Assembly: GCF_025989125.1 (NCBI RefSeq)
Contig: NZ_JAPDNR010000001.1
Location: 3,330,301-3,394,300 of the forward strand
DNA length: 64,000 nt
Source of the DNA: Chitinophaga nivalis
GTDB lineage: Bacteria > Bacteroidota > Bacteroidia > Chitinophagales > Chitinophagaceae
Direction of reading: 5' to 3'
Under the pieces are notes generated by a model. It was not told where the DNA came from. It ran no database searches and saw only the letters and a list, made by a program, of their open reading frames with translations. Position 1 is the stretch's first letter; each line of letters opens with the position of its first letter. Below are positions 1-12,000 of this stretch, one piece after another. The position numbers and the translations under genes are program-made.

Positions 1-1899
1 TATCGGCTCTCTTCTCCTGATGGAAAAGTCACCGTGGCCATCTTTGTAAAGGATAGTTTACATTTCTCCGTAAGCAATAACAAGGAAATCTGTATTACGC
101 GAATGGATGCACACCTGGCACTCGCGGGAGGCAAACAGCCTGGTATTGCAGGAAAGGTCGTCCGGGCGGCAACAAAAAGTGTACAGCAGCAGATCAAACC
201 TGCGGTACCTGTTAAGAACAGTGTGATCGACGATCAGTATAATGAGTTGAAACTGTTTTTCAGTGGCCAATACCGGTTCGTCATGCGGGCATATAATGAT
301 GGCGTGGCCTACCGCTTTGAAACAGATTTTCCCGACAGCATCACGGTGATACACGAAACGGCTGATGTACATCCTCCGGCGGGTAGCCAGGCCTATTTTC
401 AATGGGTGAAAAAGTGGATGAACCATTATGAGCATACCTACGAACAGCTGGGAGTGGATAGCCTGACAGCTACCCGCGTCACCCAGCTGCCTTTATTGAT
501 AACTACACCACAGGCCGGAAAAGTATTGATTACAGAGTCTGACCTGTATGACTACCCCGGCCTGTATTTTACGGGTAACGGCGACGGGACGATGAAAGCA
601 ATTTATCCGCCGGTAGTTAAAACAGAGCGTGTCAACAAACGGGGCACAAAAGATTGGGACCGGCGTTTTTTTCCGATCGAAAGTGAACCATTCATCGCAC
701 GTACTGCCGGGAGCCGTACTTTCCCCTGGCGTATTCTCGCACTCGCCCAAACGGACATACAATTGCTGAACAATGAAATTGTTTATAAGCTGGGCGCTCC
801 CAATAAGCTGGCCAATACAGACTGGATCAAACCGGGGCAGGTGGCCTGGGATTGGTGGAATAACTGGGATATTACCGGAGTGGATTTCCGGGCAGGCGTT
901 AACACGGCTACCTATAAGTATTACATTGATTTTGCTGCTAAAAATCACATCCCCTATATCATCATGGACGAAGGCTGGTATGAACTGGGCGATCTCACAA
1001 AAATATCACCGGAGGTAGACGTAAAAGCGATTATTGATTATGGGAAGCAACGAAACGTTGGCGTGATCCTGTGGTGCGTATGGCGTACGCTCGATGAGCA
1101 GCTGATGCCGGCGATGAAACTGTTCCGGGACTGGGGCGCGAAAGGCATCAAGGTGGATTTTATGGACCGCGATGATCAGGCTGTAGTAAATTTCTACTGG
1201 CGTTGTGCAGCGGCAGCAGCGGAACATCAGCTGTTGGTGGATTTTCATGGCGCACACAAACCTGCCGGTATCAACCGTACCTGGCCTAATGTGCTCAACT
1301 TTGAAGGCGTGCAGGGAATGGAACATAATAAATGGTCCGATAAGAATGCCAGCCCGCAGATGGCAGTAACGTTACCGTATATACGGATGTTTGCCGGTCC
1401 GATGGACTATACACCCGGTGCGATGCGTAATGCACAGCAACGCGATTTTAAAATAATATATGACAAGCCTTTTGGCCAGGGCACCCGCTGTCAGCAGCTG
1501 GCGATGTATGTGTTGTATGATGCCCCTTTACAAATGCTGTGTGATAATCCGGTAGCCTATGAGAAAGAAACGGAATGTACGGCGTTTATTACACAGATAC
1601 CGGTTATCTGGGACCAAACCATTCCACTACAGGGGGAAATTGGAGAATACCTGGTGATGGCGCGTAAAAAAGGAACCCGCTATTATCTGGGGGCGCTCAC
1701 CAATTGGACGGCCCGTGATATCGTCACCGATTTATCCTTCCTGCCGTCAGGGACACATCGCATTACCATCTTCAAAGATGGCATCAATGCCGACAGGAAT
1801 GCTACGGATTATAAAAAAGAAGTACAGATGCTTACCAACCGCGACAGCCTGCGGGTACACCTGGCTCCCGGTGGTGGATTTGCTGCTATTATTGAATAA
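1..1899 (+). CDS. GH97 family glycoside hydrolase, 5'-truncated by window edge
   Basis: Glycosidase expected to cleave alpha-linked glucosides or galactosides in the periplasm. The frame is open from base 1; the first codons read YRLSSPDGKVTVAIF, a typical GH97 N-terminal beta-sandwich start, so the real start lies upstream and the GTG at 34 is not the start. The catalytic barrel follows (WDWWNNWD, then YIIMDEGWY near base 960). The KVDFMDRDDQ stretch near base 1150 puts an Asp where retaining GH97 enzymes carry their nucleophile, rather than the Gly of inverting SusB-type enzymes, so a retaining alpha-galactosidase-like activity is my inference. The next gene starts 16 bases after the stop and is probably co-transcribed. 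Family assignment is firm; substrate is not. Confidence 0.9.
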   Translation, partial: YRLSSPDGKVTVAIFVKDSLHFSVSNNKEICITRMDAHLALAGGKQPGIAGKVVRAATKSVQQQIKPAVPVKNSVIDDQYNELKLFFSGQYRFVMRAYNDGVAYRFETDFPDSITVIHETADVHPPAGSQAYFQWVKKWMNHYEHTYEQLGVDSLTATRVTQLPLLITTPQAGKVLITESDLYDYPGLYFTGNGDGTMKAIYPPVVKTERVNKRGTKDWDRRFFPIESEPFIARTAGSRTFPWRILALAQTDIQLLNNEIVYKLGAPNKLANTDWIKPGQVAWDWWNNWDITGVDFRAGVNTATYKYYIDFAAKNHIPYIIMDEGWYELGDLTKISPEVDVKAIIDYGKQRNVGVILWCVWRTLDEQLMPAMKLFRDWGAKGIKVDFMDRDDQAVVNFYWRCAAAAAEHQLLVDFHGAHKPAGINRTWPNVLNFEGVQGMEHNKWSDKNASPQMAVTLPYIRMFAGPMDYTPGAMRNAQQRDFKIIYDKPFGQGTRCQQLAMYVLYDAPLQMLCDNPVAYEKETECTAFITQIPVIWDQTIPLQGEIGEYLVMARKKGTRYYLGALTNWTARDIVTDLSFLPSGTHRITIFKDGINADRNATDYKKEVQMLTNRDSLRVHLAPGGGFAAIIE

Positions 1900-1915
1900 T
1901 TGAATGGTCACTATT

Positions 1916-3898
1916 ATGAAAAGAAAAGGAATCTGTTTGCTGATACTGTTATGTATCTGTAGGGGCGTCATGGCGCAGGTACCTCGATGGACACTCGCTA
2001 AGGATGGAGGTATCAGCTGGGTCGTTAAAGAAGGAGATATACATACCGACCAGATCGAGATGAGCGGCAAACAAATATCAGCCATTGTCACCTATGGAAC
2101 GGGGGAAAAGGGTAACCTGGTATTAAAGCAGCAGCTGGTATTTCCGCTGTTGCGCACGATTCCCAACAATACCCATGCAAGCCTCACTGCAAAGTTTGAT
2201 GGCAGTGAAACGCCGCTTGTTACGGTAAATGGGGTACAGATGCAGGAAATACCGCAGGATTTTTACCTGAAAGGATATATCCGGGTTCATTCCCGTACGA
2301 ATACCCCACTCACGGTAACGGATATCCTGTTCCCAACGATTGACAAGGCTGCTTATATCCGGGAGCGGGAATTCGTTAATAGTTCCACACAGACCTGTAA
2401 GGTCAAAATTGATAGTCTTACTACCAGTATACATACCGATCCGGCTAAAGGCGTAGCGGGCGCCTATAATATTACGGTTGCGGGGAGTATACATGGGGAA
2501 TACCATATACCGCCGGGAGGAAGCCTGAAATGGGCCATTATATATACCGCCGGAAAAGCTCGGGTGCCACCCTACTATTATGCTTCGTCCTATGAATGGG
2601 CGAGGAGAAATGCATTTGTAGATGGTCTGATGCAGGACCTGGTACTGGAAACGCCGAATGATACCATTAATCGTGGCTTTGCCTTTGCCAAAATACGGGC
2701 GGTAGAAAGTATTTATGATACCAAAGCAGGGCTCATGCATGGCCCTGGTGGCGGGGCTTATTATGCGGCTATCTGGGCAAATGACCAGGCGGAGTATGCG
2801 AATCCGTTTTTCCCTTTTTTAGGGAATCTCAATGGGAACGAATCTGCTGCCAATAGTTTCCGGTTGTTTGCTAAGTATATGAATCCGGATTACCGGCCTA
2901 TTCCCAGTTCTGTGATTGCGGAGGGCGATGGATACTGGAATGGCGCCGGTGACAGGGGCGACCAGGCAATGATTGCCTATGGCGCCTCCCGTTTTGCACT
3001 GGCCAGCGGCGACGTCAATACTGCCCGCCAGGTGTATCCGCTTGTGCAGTGGTGTTTGCAATACCTGGAGCGAAAGAAAATGGCCAATGGTATCATTACC
3101 TCTGATGCGGATGAACTGGAAGGAAGGTTTCCGGCAGGTAAAGCAAACCTGTCTACCAATACTTTGGCATACGGTGCGTATGAAAGCGCTGCGGCATTGG
3201 CTACCTCTCTGGGGCAACCGGATACCGCTGCTATATACCGCACCCGTGCACAGGAACTGGCAGCAGCCATAGAACAGTATTTCGGGCATGTTGTACAGGG
3301 GTATGATACTTACCGGTATTATGAAGGAAATACCGTGCTTCGTTCCTGGATCTGTTTGCCCCTTACCATGGGGTTGTTGCAACGTAAAGCAGCAACGATA
3401 CAGGCATTACTATCACCGCATCTATGGAGTAAGGATGGTATCCTCACGGCGGCCGGCGACCACACTTTCTGGGACAGGTCTACCTTGTATGCCTTCAAAG
3501 GACTTTTCTTTGCCGGCGCTACCGATACGGCTCTCACGTACCTGGCCTATTATACCCGGCAACGGTTACTGGGTGAGCATGTGCCATATGCGGTGGAAGC
3601 CTGGCCAGAGGGTAACCAGCGGCATCTTTCAGCAGAAAGCGCGTTGTATTGCCGTATCATGACAGAAGGGCTCTTTGGTATTGTACCTGCCGGTTTGCGG
3701 GCTTTTCGTATGTGCCCGCGCCTGCCCGCAGTCTGGAACCATATGGGGTTGAGACATGTCAGGGCTTTCGGCGCTGATATGGATATCCGGGTAGAACGGC
3801 GGAAAAAACAATATCATATAACGGTCACAAATAAACGACAACTCATTCTCAGTACTGCCTGGAATGGTAAAGATGTTGTTAAAGTGGAGTTACCATAA
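1916..3898 (+). CDS. Secreted six-hairpin glycosidase-like protein
   Basis: About 660 aa. An ATG at 1904 is also in frame, but 1916 gives a clean signal peptide (MKRKGICLLILLCICRGVMAQ) and is preferred. After an N-terminal beta-rich part, the C-terminal half (from about residue 230) has helical repeats of (alpha/alpha)6-barrel glycosidases, with aromatic and acidic patches such as YYAAIWANDQAEY, EGDGYWNGAGDRGDQ and SDADELEGRF. I cannot name the GH family. The 16-base spacing to the GH97 gene suggests both act on one oligosaccharide. A terminator follows at 3985. Confidence 0.7.
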   Translation: MKRKGICLLILLCICRGVMAQVPRWTLAKDGGISWVVKEGDIHTDQIEMSGKQISAIVTYGTGEKGNLVLKQQLVFPLLRTIPNNTHASLTAKFDGSETPLVTVNGVQMQEIPQDFYLKGYIRVHSRTNTPLTVTDILFPTIDKAAYIREREFVNSSTQTCKVKIDSLTTSIHTDPAKGVAGAYNITVAGSIHGEYHIPPGGSLKWAIIYTAGKARVPPYYYASSYEWARRNAFVDGLMQDLVLETPNDTINRGFAFAKIRAVESIYDTKAGLMHGPGGGAYYAAIWANDQAEYANPFFPFLGNLNGNESAANSFRLFAKYMNPDYRPIPSSVIAEGDGYWNGAGDRGDQAMIAYGASRFALASGDVNTARQVYPLVQWCLQYLERKKMANGIITSDADELEGRFPAGKANLSTNTLAYGAYESAAALATSLGQPDTAAIYRTRAQELAAAIEQYFGHVVQGYDTYRYYEGNTVLRSWICLPLTMGLLQRKAATIQALLSPHLWSKDGILTAAGDHTFWDRSTLYAFKGLFFAGATDTALTYLAYYTRQRLLGEHVPYAVEAWPEGNQRHLSAESALYCRIMTEGLFGIVPAGLRAFRMCPRLPAVWNHMGLRHVRAFGADMDIRVERRKKQYHITVTNKRQLILSTAWNGKDVVKVELP

Positions 3899-3984
3899 TT
3901 ACCCAAAATAACCCGGGAGTCCCTGCTACTATATATGTAGATGAAGCAGCCGACATATGGGAAGTTGGTGTAGACCTATTATAC

Positions 3985-4015
3985 AAATAAGCCGGTGTTA
4001 CCCACCGGCTTATTT
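3985..4015 (+). terminator. Rho-independent terminator
   Basis: Perfect 13-bp stem (AAATAAGCCGGTG / CACCGGCTTATTT) with a 5-base loop and T-rich 3' side, 87 bases after the glycosidase stop. It ends the GH97 transcription unit. Confidence 0.85.
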
Positions 4016-4131
4016 TATTGGGATATGCTGTCATAATCAATACACTTACGGTTAATTACCTGTCGTTATATCAGCGGATCATCTATTCATGAAATCAGGA
4101 ATGTTATACTTTTGTGTGGAGATATGTACCT

Positions 4132-4695
4132 ATGAGATTATTTATTTATCAGCGCGGTAGTAATTATAAAATCTATCAAGATAATCAGGAAGACCTGCTT
4201 TTTGTGGGAGAGTGGTATCGGAAGTGGAATCAGGGAAGACAGTTACTGCTGACGGATTTACAAGGGAATCCCTTGCTGACGGCAAAGGAAACGGATTATA
4301 AATGGTGGAAATGGAAACGAAACAGGCCATATAGATTGGTGTTGTTGCAGGAGCAACACACCTTTGATTTAACCTGTGTGCACTACCGGCAACAACACTG
4401 GCAAATGACTGATGGGAAAGATATATATGATTATTATGTACACCGGAGGCATTTGAAATCTATCTTTAAAAATGATATACAAATCGCCGGTATTAATAAA
4501 AAGATCTTTCACTGGTATCAACATGATACACTGTATATAGATCTGGATAGGGATGTAAATCCCTTGTTGCTGGCGGGATTAGCTTTAACCTTTGATATGG
4601 GAGAAGATAAAAGGGAAGGAACTGTTACGATTGACCTGGGTACTATTTCCCTATCGAAGAGGAGGGAATATAATCAGGAATGGTCTCCTAAGTAA
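4132..4695 (+). CDS. Hypothetical protein, LURP-one/tubby-C-like
   Basis: About 187 aa, no signal peptide. I start it at the second in-frame Met (MRLFIYQRGSNYKIYQD); a Met 18 bases upstream is possible. The pattern of short beta-strands (FVGEWYRK, LLLTDLQGNPLL, FDLTCVHYR, DIYDYYVHRRH) resembles the LURP-one/tubby C-terminal fold found in many small bacterial proteins of unknown role; that is a fold guess only. It stands alone between a terminator and a long non-coding stretch. Confidence 0.6.
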   Translation: MRLFIYQRGSNYKIYQDNQEDLLFVGEWYRKWNQGRQLLLTDLQGNPLLTAKETDYKWWKWKRNRPYRLVLLQEQHTFDLTCVHYRQQHWQMTDGKDIYDYYVHRRHLKSIFKNDIQIAGINKKIFHWYQHDTLYIDLDRDVNPLLLAGLALTFDMGEDKREGTVTIDLGTISLSKRREYNQEWSPK

Positions 4696-6082
4696 ACAAT
4701 AGAAAATGACAGGTTGGATATAAAGGTTGCTGTATGCAGCCTTTTTTTGTTCAAAGGATGAAAGGAAGTATGATGAGGCTGTTGGTGCAGCTAGAAAACT
4801 TGATGTGCATGAAAGAAGAAAAACCTGGAGGCAGATGGTCTGGCTGGAAAATAAAAATCGGTCGCTGCAAAAATATTCCATCAATAATAGCATATAGCTA
4901 CTATCCATTTTACGAAATGAGAAGGGGCGAATTGTTGTGTGATGGGCCATAGTAAAGGTTTTTTTCAGATAAGTATCATGACCTGCCGGTAGCTTGAAAA
5001 TATCTGCGATATGACTGCAATGTAAACTGCTTTTGATACTCCATACAATTGCAGTATATGTGAGGGCATTGCTGTGTATAATAGTGCAGTCGGTTTTTTT
5101 TGCAGTGGCGTCGTAGTGGTCACTGCCATATGATTGCTGGTGAGAATGCCTGTTTTCATGAGATAACGTGTACGTGTTTTGTTAAATCACAGAAGCTGTT
5201 AAATTGCGGTCTGAATATAATGTGAATATGGTTGGGTGAAGGAGCATCAATTGTTATTTATTATGTGCCTGGACGGGTTGGGTTTGGTTGGTGAGAGAGG
5301 AAATAGTGCCGGATGATTTGATAAATTGGCGCTGTGTATTAGTTAGTCATCCATACTTTATTAGATGTATAGGTGGGTCAGTGTATTTTTGTTTGACAAG
5401 TGATGCGTTAGGATGGTGTTGTAGTTTTTTCATTGAAAGAAGAGATATTCCTGCAAAAAGGAGCGTTGTTTTTTATCGGACGAGACCAGCTTGTGTTGTG
5501 CTGTAATTGCCTGCCAGTATGTATTTTATGTAAATTGTTTGTGCCTGTTTGCTATTGTCTTGTTAATAGGGTAGTATGTATTACTGGTTTTAAGTGTCAT
5601 GAATGGCATCAGATAATTATATGAAATTCGATGCATTGTTTTAAAAAGTATGAAATGAAATATGCAGGCTAAATATTGATTAGTATGCGGTAAAATTGTA
5701 CTTTTTTTTATCGATGAAGTGTTCTTGCGGTATCGCTGAATAACTTTGATAACCGTAAAATACGACACCAGTATTTTTGTCTTTATGAACCCAAATCCTC
5801 CATGCTAATTTTTTAAATATATCATTAATTAATCTCAAAGAATTTTTTTTAGATGATCCTAATGAATCTGATTCCCTTAGAAAATAACGGGATGTAATAC
5901 CTCCTGTCCGAATAACAGGATTTTTGACCATTAACGTACTGTTAGAAAATAACGGGATGTAATACCTCCTGTCCGAGTAACAGGATTTTTGACCATTAAC
6001 GTACTGTTTCGCCCACATAGAGCCGTGACCAAGGCTCTGTGCCGATTATTCATGCAGCTAACATAAAAATGTCGACCCTATT
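4696..6082. other. AT-rich non-coding stretch upstream of the NRPS
   Basis: About 1.4 kb without a convincing gene. Short open frames exist on both strands but show no family features or plausible starts. It has homopolymer T runs and, at its right end, the 65-bp tandem duplication at 5877-6006. It must hold the NRPS promoter; I could not place a convincing Bacteroidota TAnnTTTG element. Confidence 0.6.
5877..6006. repeat. 65-bp tandem duplication with hairpin, upstream of NRPS
   Basis: Two head-to-tail 65-base copies (5877-5941, 5942-6006) starting TTAGAAAATAACGGG, with a single mismatch seen (GAATAACAGG against GAGTAACAGG). Each copy has an inverted repeat, TCCTGT-N7-ACAGGA, followed by TTTTT, so each could form a small hairpin read as a terminator, attenuator or operator. 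The array ends 76 bases before the NRPS start. Confidence 0.9.
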
Positions 6083-9000
6083 ATGAGTATCACAACGCAT
6101 ATTCCATGGACTTTTAATGACCAGAAAGTTCCCCTCACGCCGTATCAGGCAATGTTATACCAAAAATATCTACAGGATATCCATCGGGATGATTACCATG
6201 TTATCTGGGACCAGTTGTTGTCCGGAGATATAGATATTGTATGGTTCAATCAACGGCTCATAAAATTTGTTAATGATCATGTTTTCGTGAATAGCAATGT
6301 CACTGAAGAAAGAGATCAATATTTCTGGATACAGCGTGCGCCTATACCAGATACAGCACAATTGTTACAATGTTATGCTGATCCTTTGAGTCCGGAAGAT
6401 ATTCTCCAGCTTACCTTAAAACGATTTGATCTTAAAAAAGACCTGTTAATAAGACTATATCTGCTTAAGCAGGATAGTAATAACTATCGCTTTATCTGTA
6501 CCATTCCACATATCCTGATAGATGGTATGGCGGAAAATCAGTTTATCTATGAAATAAGCCGCTATTACAGCGATATACAGTATAATAAGGAAACAGCCGT
6601 ACAGCATCAGGTGTTACAGCAGTATCAGCTATGGGATAAGCTGAATGCTGCCTGGCAGGAAGGACGATCTGAAATGTCTGATTTCTGGACCAAACATTTA
6701 AATAATTTACCGGCTGTTAATACAGACTTTCTGAAAACGAATGCACATGTGGTGAAAAGCCCGTTGCTGCTGGAACCATTTAAGACAGCTGAAATTCGTT
6801 TCAGTTATGATGAAACTGTATTGGCCGATGTACTCAAAGTAGCAGTGAAATATGAGCTGGATCATGCCGCCTATGCAGAGTTGATATTGGCTATATTGTT
6901 ACATCAGACCAATCAACAGCAAGACATTGCTATCGGTAATCCCATCGATATACTGGAAAGTGACTCCCTTCAATATCATACGCACAATAATTATATTATC
7001 AGGGATTATAGATTTAATGAGGCTACTACCCTGAGGGGGGTGATCAGCCAATATAGTACCTATCAGCAGGAGTTTAAACAGGCCAATGCCGGTTGTATTC
7101 CCATCAGGGAAGTGCTGCAATACGTAGGCAATAAGGATTTGCTGACCGTTGTATTTGCACAGGCTAACCTGAACGAAATGTTGTTGTCTTACAAGGGGCT
7201 TGCCAATGTAGATATCAATAGTCAACTGAACCGGTATGTACCTGGCAGGCTGATATTTGAACAGGAGATCAGAGAAGGACGGATAGATTTCAGAATAAGC
7301 TACAATAGCCGTGAGTTTAACAGCGCACGGATGAATAACTTTATCAATGTCTATCGGCATCTCTTCACAAAAGTATTGGAAGATCTGTTAAATGATGGTG
7401 CGGGAAATGCTGTGCATAGCTATGAATTGTTGCAGGCGCCTGATTATACCCGGATTTTTGATGAATGGAATGCCACCCAAAAAGAATTTCCGGAAGATCA
7501 GACCATCCATTCCATGTTCGAGGAACAGGTGCGCCGGACACCGGAAAATATTGCGTTGGTATATGAAGACCTGCAATTTACTTATCGTGAATTAAACAAC
7601 AGGGCTAACCAATTGGCAGACTATCTGAAAGCGAGCTATGATATACAACCAGATGACCTTATTGTGCTTTGCCTGGATCGTTCGGAACATATGCTGGTGT
7701 CAGTATTAGCCATTCTCAAATCAGGGGCGGCTTATGTACCCGTGGATCCCGGATACCCGGATGATAGAATTGATTATATCATAGCGGATACACAGACGAA
7801 AGTAGTGCTGACCAGTAGCCGCTATGCTGCAAGATTGTCTGGTTTATCCGGTACCGTGCCGGTAGAAAGTGTGGATAAGCCAATACTTTTATCTGGTATC
7901 ATCACAGATTTTTCAACGGAAAACCAGACCGACTCCAGTCAGCCGGAAAATCTGGCATATGTCATTTATACCAGTGGTACCACCGGCCGGCCGAAAGGAG
8001 TAATGGTAGAACATAAAGGTATCATCAACCGTATTGTGTGGATGAACAATGAATATCCCCTGGTACCATCAGACCGTATCCTGCAAAAAACGCCTTACGT
8101 ATTTGATGTGTCGGTATGGGAATTATTCTGGGCTAACTGGTACGGCGCGGCTATTGTGATAGCGCCGCCTGATGTACATAGAGATAGTGTGGCCCTGGCA
8201 AAATTGATCGATACGGCAGGCGTAACGGTATTGCATTTTGTGCCTTCTATGTTGAGCGCTTTTGAAGGCGTACTGGAAAATGAGGAATATTTACAGCAGG
8301 GACTTTCTTCGCTGCGCTACATCTTCTGTAGCGGAGAAGCTTTATTGCTGAAACAGGTTACTAAATCACATGAGTTAATCCCATCGGCGGAAATACATAA
8401 CCTGTACGGGCCTACGGAGGCATCGGTGGATATCCTCTACTATGATTGTAATGCGAGGGATATAGATAAAGTAGCCATCGGTTACCCGATTTCAAATATA
8501 CGGGTGTATATACTGGATGGTAATTTATCAGCGGTACCAGTAGGTGCTGAGGGAGAATTATATGCTGCCGGCGTCGGATTGGCCAGAGGCTATCTGCACC
8601 TGCCAGGGCTTACCGCAGAACGTTTCATCCCTAATCCTTTTCAAACGGAAGAGGAACGGCAGCTGGGTATCTACGACCGGTTGTATAAAACAGGCGATCT
8701 GGTGAAGTACCAGCGTGACGGAGCAATCGATTACCTGGGCCGGAACGATTTCCAGGTGAAAATAAGGGGATTCCGGATTGAATTGGGAGAGATAGAAAAC
8801 AGGCTGGCAGATTATCCGGATGTTACACAGGCGGTAGTAGTAGCCAAAGGAGAGGGCGCCGACAAATTCCTGGCTGGTTACTATGTAGCGCCGGCACCGC
8901 TGGATCAGCAGGTTATATTGGATCATATGGGATTGCATTTGCCGGAATACATGTTGCCGGCTATACTGATTCACCTGTATGAAATGCCTTTGACAACCAA

Positions 9001-12000
9001 CGGCAAGCTGGATCGGAAAGCATTGCCGGAAGCGGTGTTCATTAATACAGATGATTATCATGCGCCCGAAAATGAGATTCACACGCAATTGTGTCAGATA
9101 TATGCAGAGCTGTTGGAGCTGGAGCCAGAAAAGATCAGTATCCATTCGAGCTTCTTCCGGCTGGGAGGCAATAGCATCATGGGTACGCAGCTGGTCAGCC
9201 GCGTACGCCGGCAGTTAGGGGTGGAAATCACGATCATGGATGTGTTTAAGCATAAAACCGTTGCCGCCTTATATAGTGAACTGATTGCCCAAAATGATAC
9301 AATAGCAGCTGTACAAGCGGAGCAAGGGGTATTAACAGGTACCTTACCATTATTACCTTTCCATACCAGCGTACTGAATAAAATAACAACAGGCGGGGAC
9401 TTGTCCGGTTATACCTACATAGGAATCGTACCGCCGGCAGACCAGGAATTGCTGACATTAAGCGTGCAGCAACTTTTCGCCTGGCATGATGCTTTAAGAA
9501 TACACGCTGTTTCAGATAGTAACACCTGGCAGCTCATTTACCAGGATACTGCTGATCATACCAGCCTTACTTATATAACAGGCGATGAAGGTACCTTACA
9601 GCATTGGTTAACCGGTCAGCTGCAGGATGCTGCTGCCTCTTCCTTTCCTTTGGCGCGGGTGGTATACCTGAAAGGAGCAACACCGGAAAATGACCGGCTG
9701 TATTTCCTGCTGCATGCGTTAATAGCGGATGTCGCCAGCGGACATATACTCATTAAAGACCTGGAACGTATTTACCTGTATCTGGCCGCAAACAGGGAAG
9801 ATGCCGCTACCGTGCAGGCAGCCACTATTTTGGGCAATAAAGGAGGCAGTTACCGGCAATGGCTAAACGAACTATCTGTTACACTCACCCATGAGCAGGA
9901 TGGCGCCGCGGCGGAGCAAATCTATTGGGAGAAAGTACTGACTGCTATTCCGGCCAGCAATGCATCGCTGGGGGTGGTAAGAGACAGCAGTTTGCACCAC
10001 GAGGAATTTGTGCTGGATCAGTACTATACCGGTTTGTTGTCAGGTACCGGCAACAAAGTATACAATACCCGCACCCAGGAGCTGATACTGGGCGCTTTAA
10101 GTATGTTGTTGCGTTCCTGGACCGGTCATCAGGAGCATTATGTTTTATTACAGGATCAGCTGAGAGAAACGTTACCAACGGCATTGGATTTTAGCCGTAC
10201 CATCGGGGCACTGACGCCCGGGTATCCGGTATCCATCAGCTGTGGTGATGATCCGGCAGCTACCATCGTTGAAATAAAAGAAAGCATCCGGAATGTGCCT
10301 GGTCATGGCAGTCGTTTTGTGGCTGTTGGAGGTGTAGGAGAGAAAGAACTGCCTAATATCCGCTTTACCTATCTGGGTGAATTTGAAACGGCAGCGGAGG
10401 CGCCCATCACGGTCTGGCGTGGCGCCGACGATCTTACCTGGGATGTATCCCAAGATGCACAATATATACTCAGCATAGCAGCGCTGATCATAGGTGGTCA
10501 GCTGCATGTCAGATTGCTGGGACACCTGGCAACAGGAGAACTATCGCAGTTATTTACCGGTTTTCAGCATCACCTGAAAGTGGTGATCGATTATTTACAC
10601 GACCAGTCAAGAACCTATCTGACGCCGGCCGATGTGGGAGGCATTGTGTCAAAGGATTACCTGAACCGCTTACAGGCCGCGCAGGAGCTGGATGGTGTTT
10701 ATCTGGCCAATAGCCTGCATCAGGGATTTATTTATCACGCCCTGAGTCAGGGAGATGTGGATGATGCCTACTGTGTACAGATCGTTTGGGAATATAATGC
10801 TTTACCGGATGTCTTAAACCTGGAAGGAGCCTGGAAAGCGGCACAGGCCAGATTCAGTACGATGCGGCTCCGGTTTGCCTGGGAGGAAGAGCTGTTGCAG
10901 ATAGTAGATAAACAGGGTACACTGGATTGGCGCTATTCAGACTTAACGCATGTTTCCCCGGAAGAACAGGAAACAATCTTAAATAAGCTGCAGGCAGATG
11001 ACCGCACGGAGCAATATGATCTGGCGAAAGCAGGTCTTTTCCGGCTATACCTGATTAAAATAGGTGATACACATTATCGTTGCATCTTCAGCCATCACCA
11101 TGCGATACTCGATGGATGGAGCATTCCCGTATTGTTCAATTATGTACATGATACCTATGAACAGCTCCGGAAAGGATGGCCCGTGAATACCAGTGTTGAT
11201 AGCAGCTATGAAGCAGCGCAGGTGTATCTGCAGCATCATTGGGGAGATAATAAAATCTTCTGGAAAGACTATGTAGCGTTGCTGACAGAGAAGGAAGACC
11301 TCACAGGTTTGTTGTTACCGGAAAAACGTAAAACCATCCTGTCGGAATATCGCCATGTAGCAGTACCTGCCAAACAGGTACGGTACGTGAAAGATGAAAA
11401 GTATGCCATCCTCAAAGCGCTCTGCTACAAGTATGATCTCACCCCCAATGCTGTGATACAATACTTCTGGCATAAACAGCTGCGCATATACGGAGGGGTA
11501 GATACCACCGTAGTAGGGATGACTGTGTCCGGCCGTAATATTCCCATCGATGATGCAGAAACGGCAGTCGGTTTATTCATCAACACGCTGCCTGTCATTC
11601 TGGAACATAAAGGAGGACTGGTATGGAAGGAAATAACCACGCTGCAGGCGTATATCAATGAAGTAAATAGCCGGGGCGAAATGAACCTGTCTAAATTGCA
11701 AAAGAATGGGGAGCGGTTATTCTGTTGCTTATACGATTATGAGAACTTCCCGGTGCCACGGGTGGAGTCAGAAGTAGAACTGCAGATTGAGTTCCGGGAG
11801 ATGGTGGAAAAGCTCGACTACCCACTTGGCTTCATGGCTTTTGAACGGGGTGGGGAGATAAAAATGACGTTGCATTACGCCGGTGAGCTGTTCAGCGAAG
11901 AACAGATGAACGAGATGGTAGGCGGAGTGGTACATTTACTGGATCAATGGCTGGAAAATCCTTCATTGGAAAGCCACGCATTGAACTACGTGAACGACGT

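Noticed and set aside
34..1899. GTG at base 34 as the start of the GH97 gene
   Set aside because: The frame is open to base 1 and the residues before it fit the GH97 N-terminus, so the gene is truncated by the window.
5680..6018. 112-codon minus-strand frame upstream of the NRPS
   Set aside because: It runs through the 65-bp tandem repeat, which changes frame because 65 is not a multiple of 3, has no recognisable family and no plausible partner.
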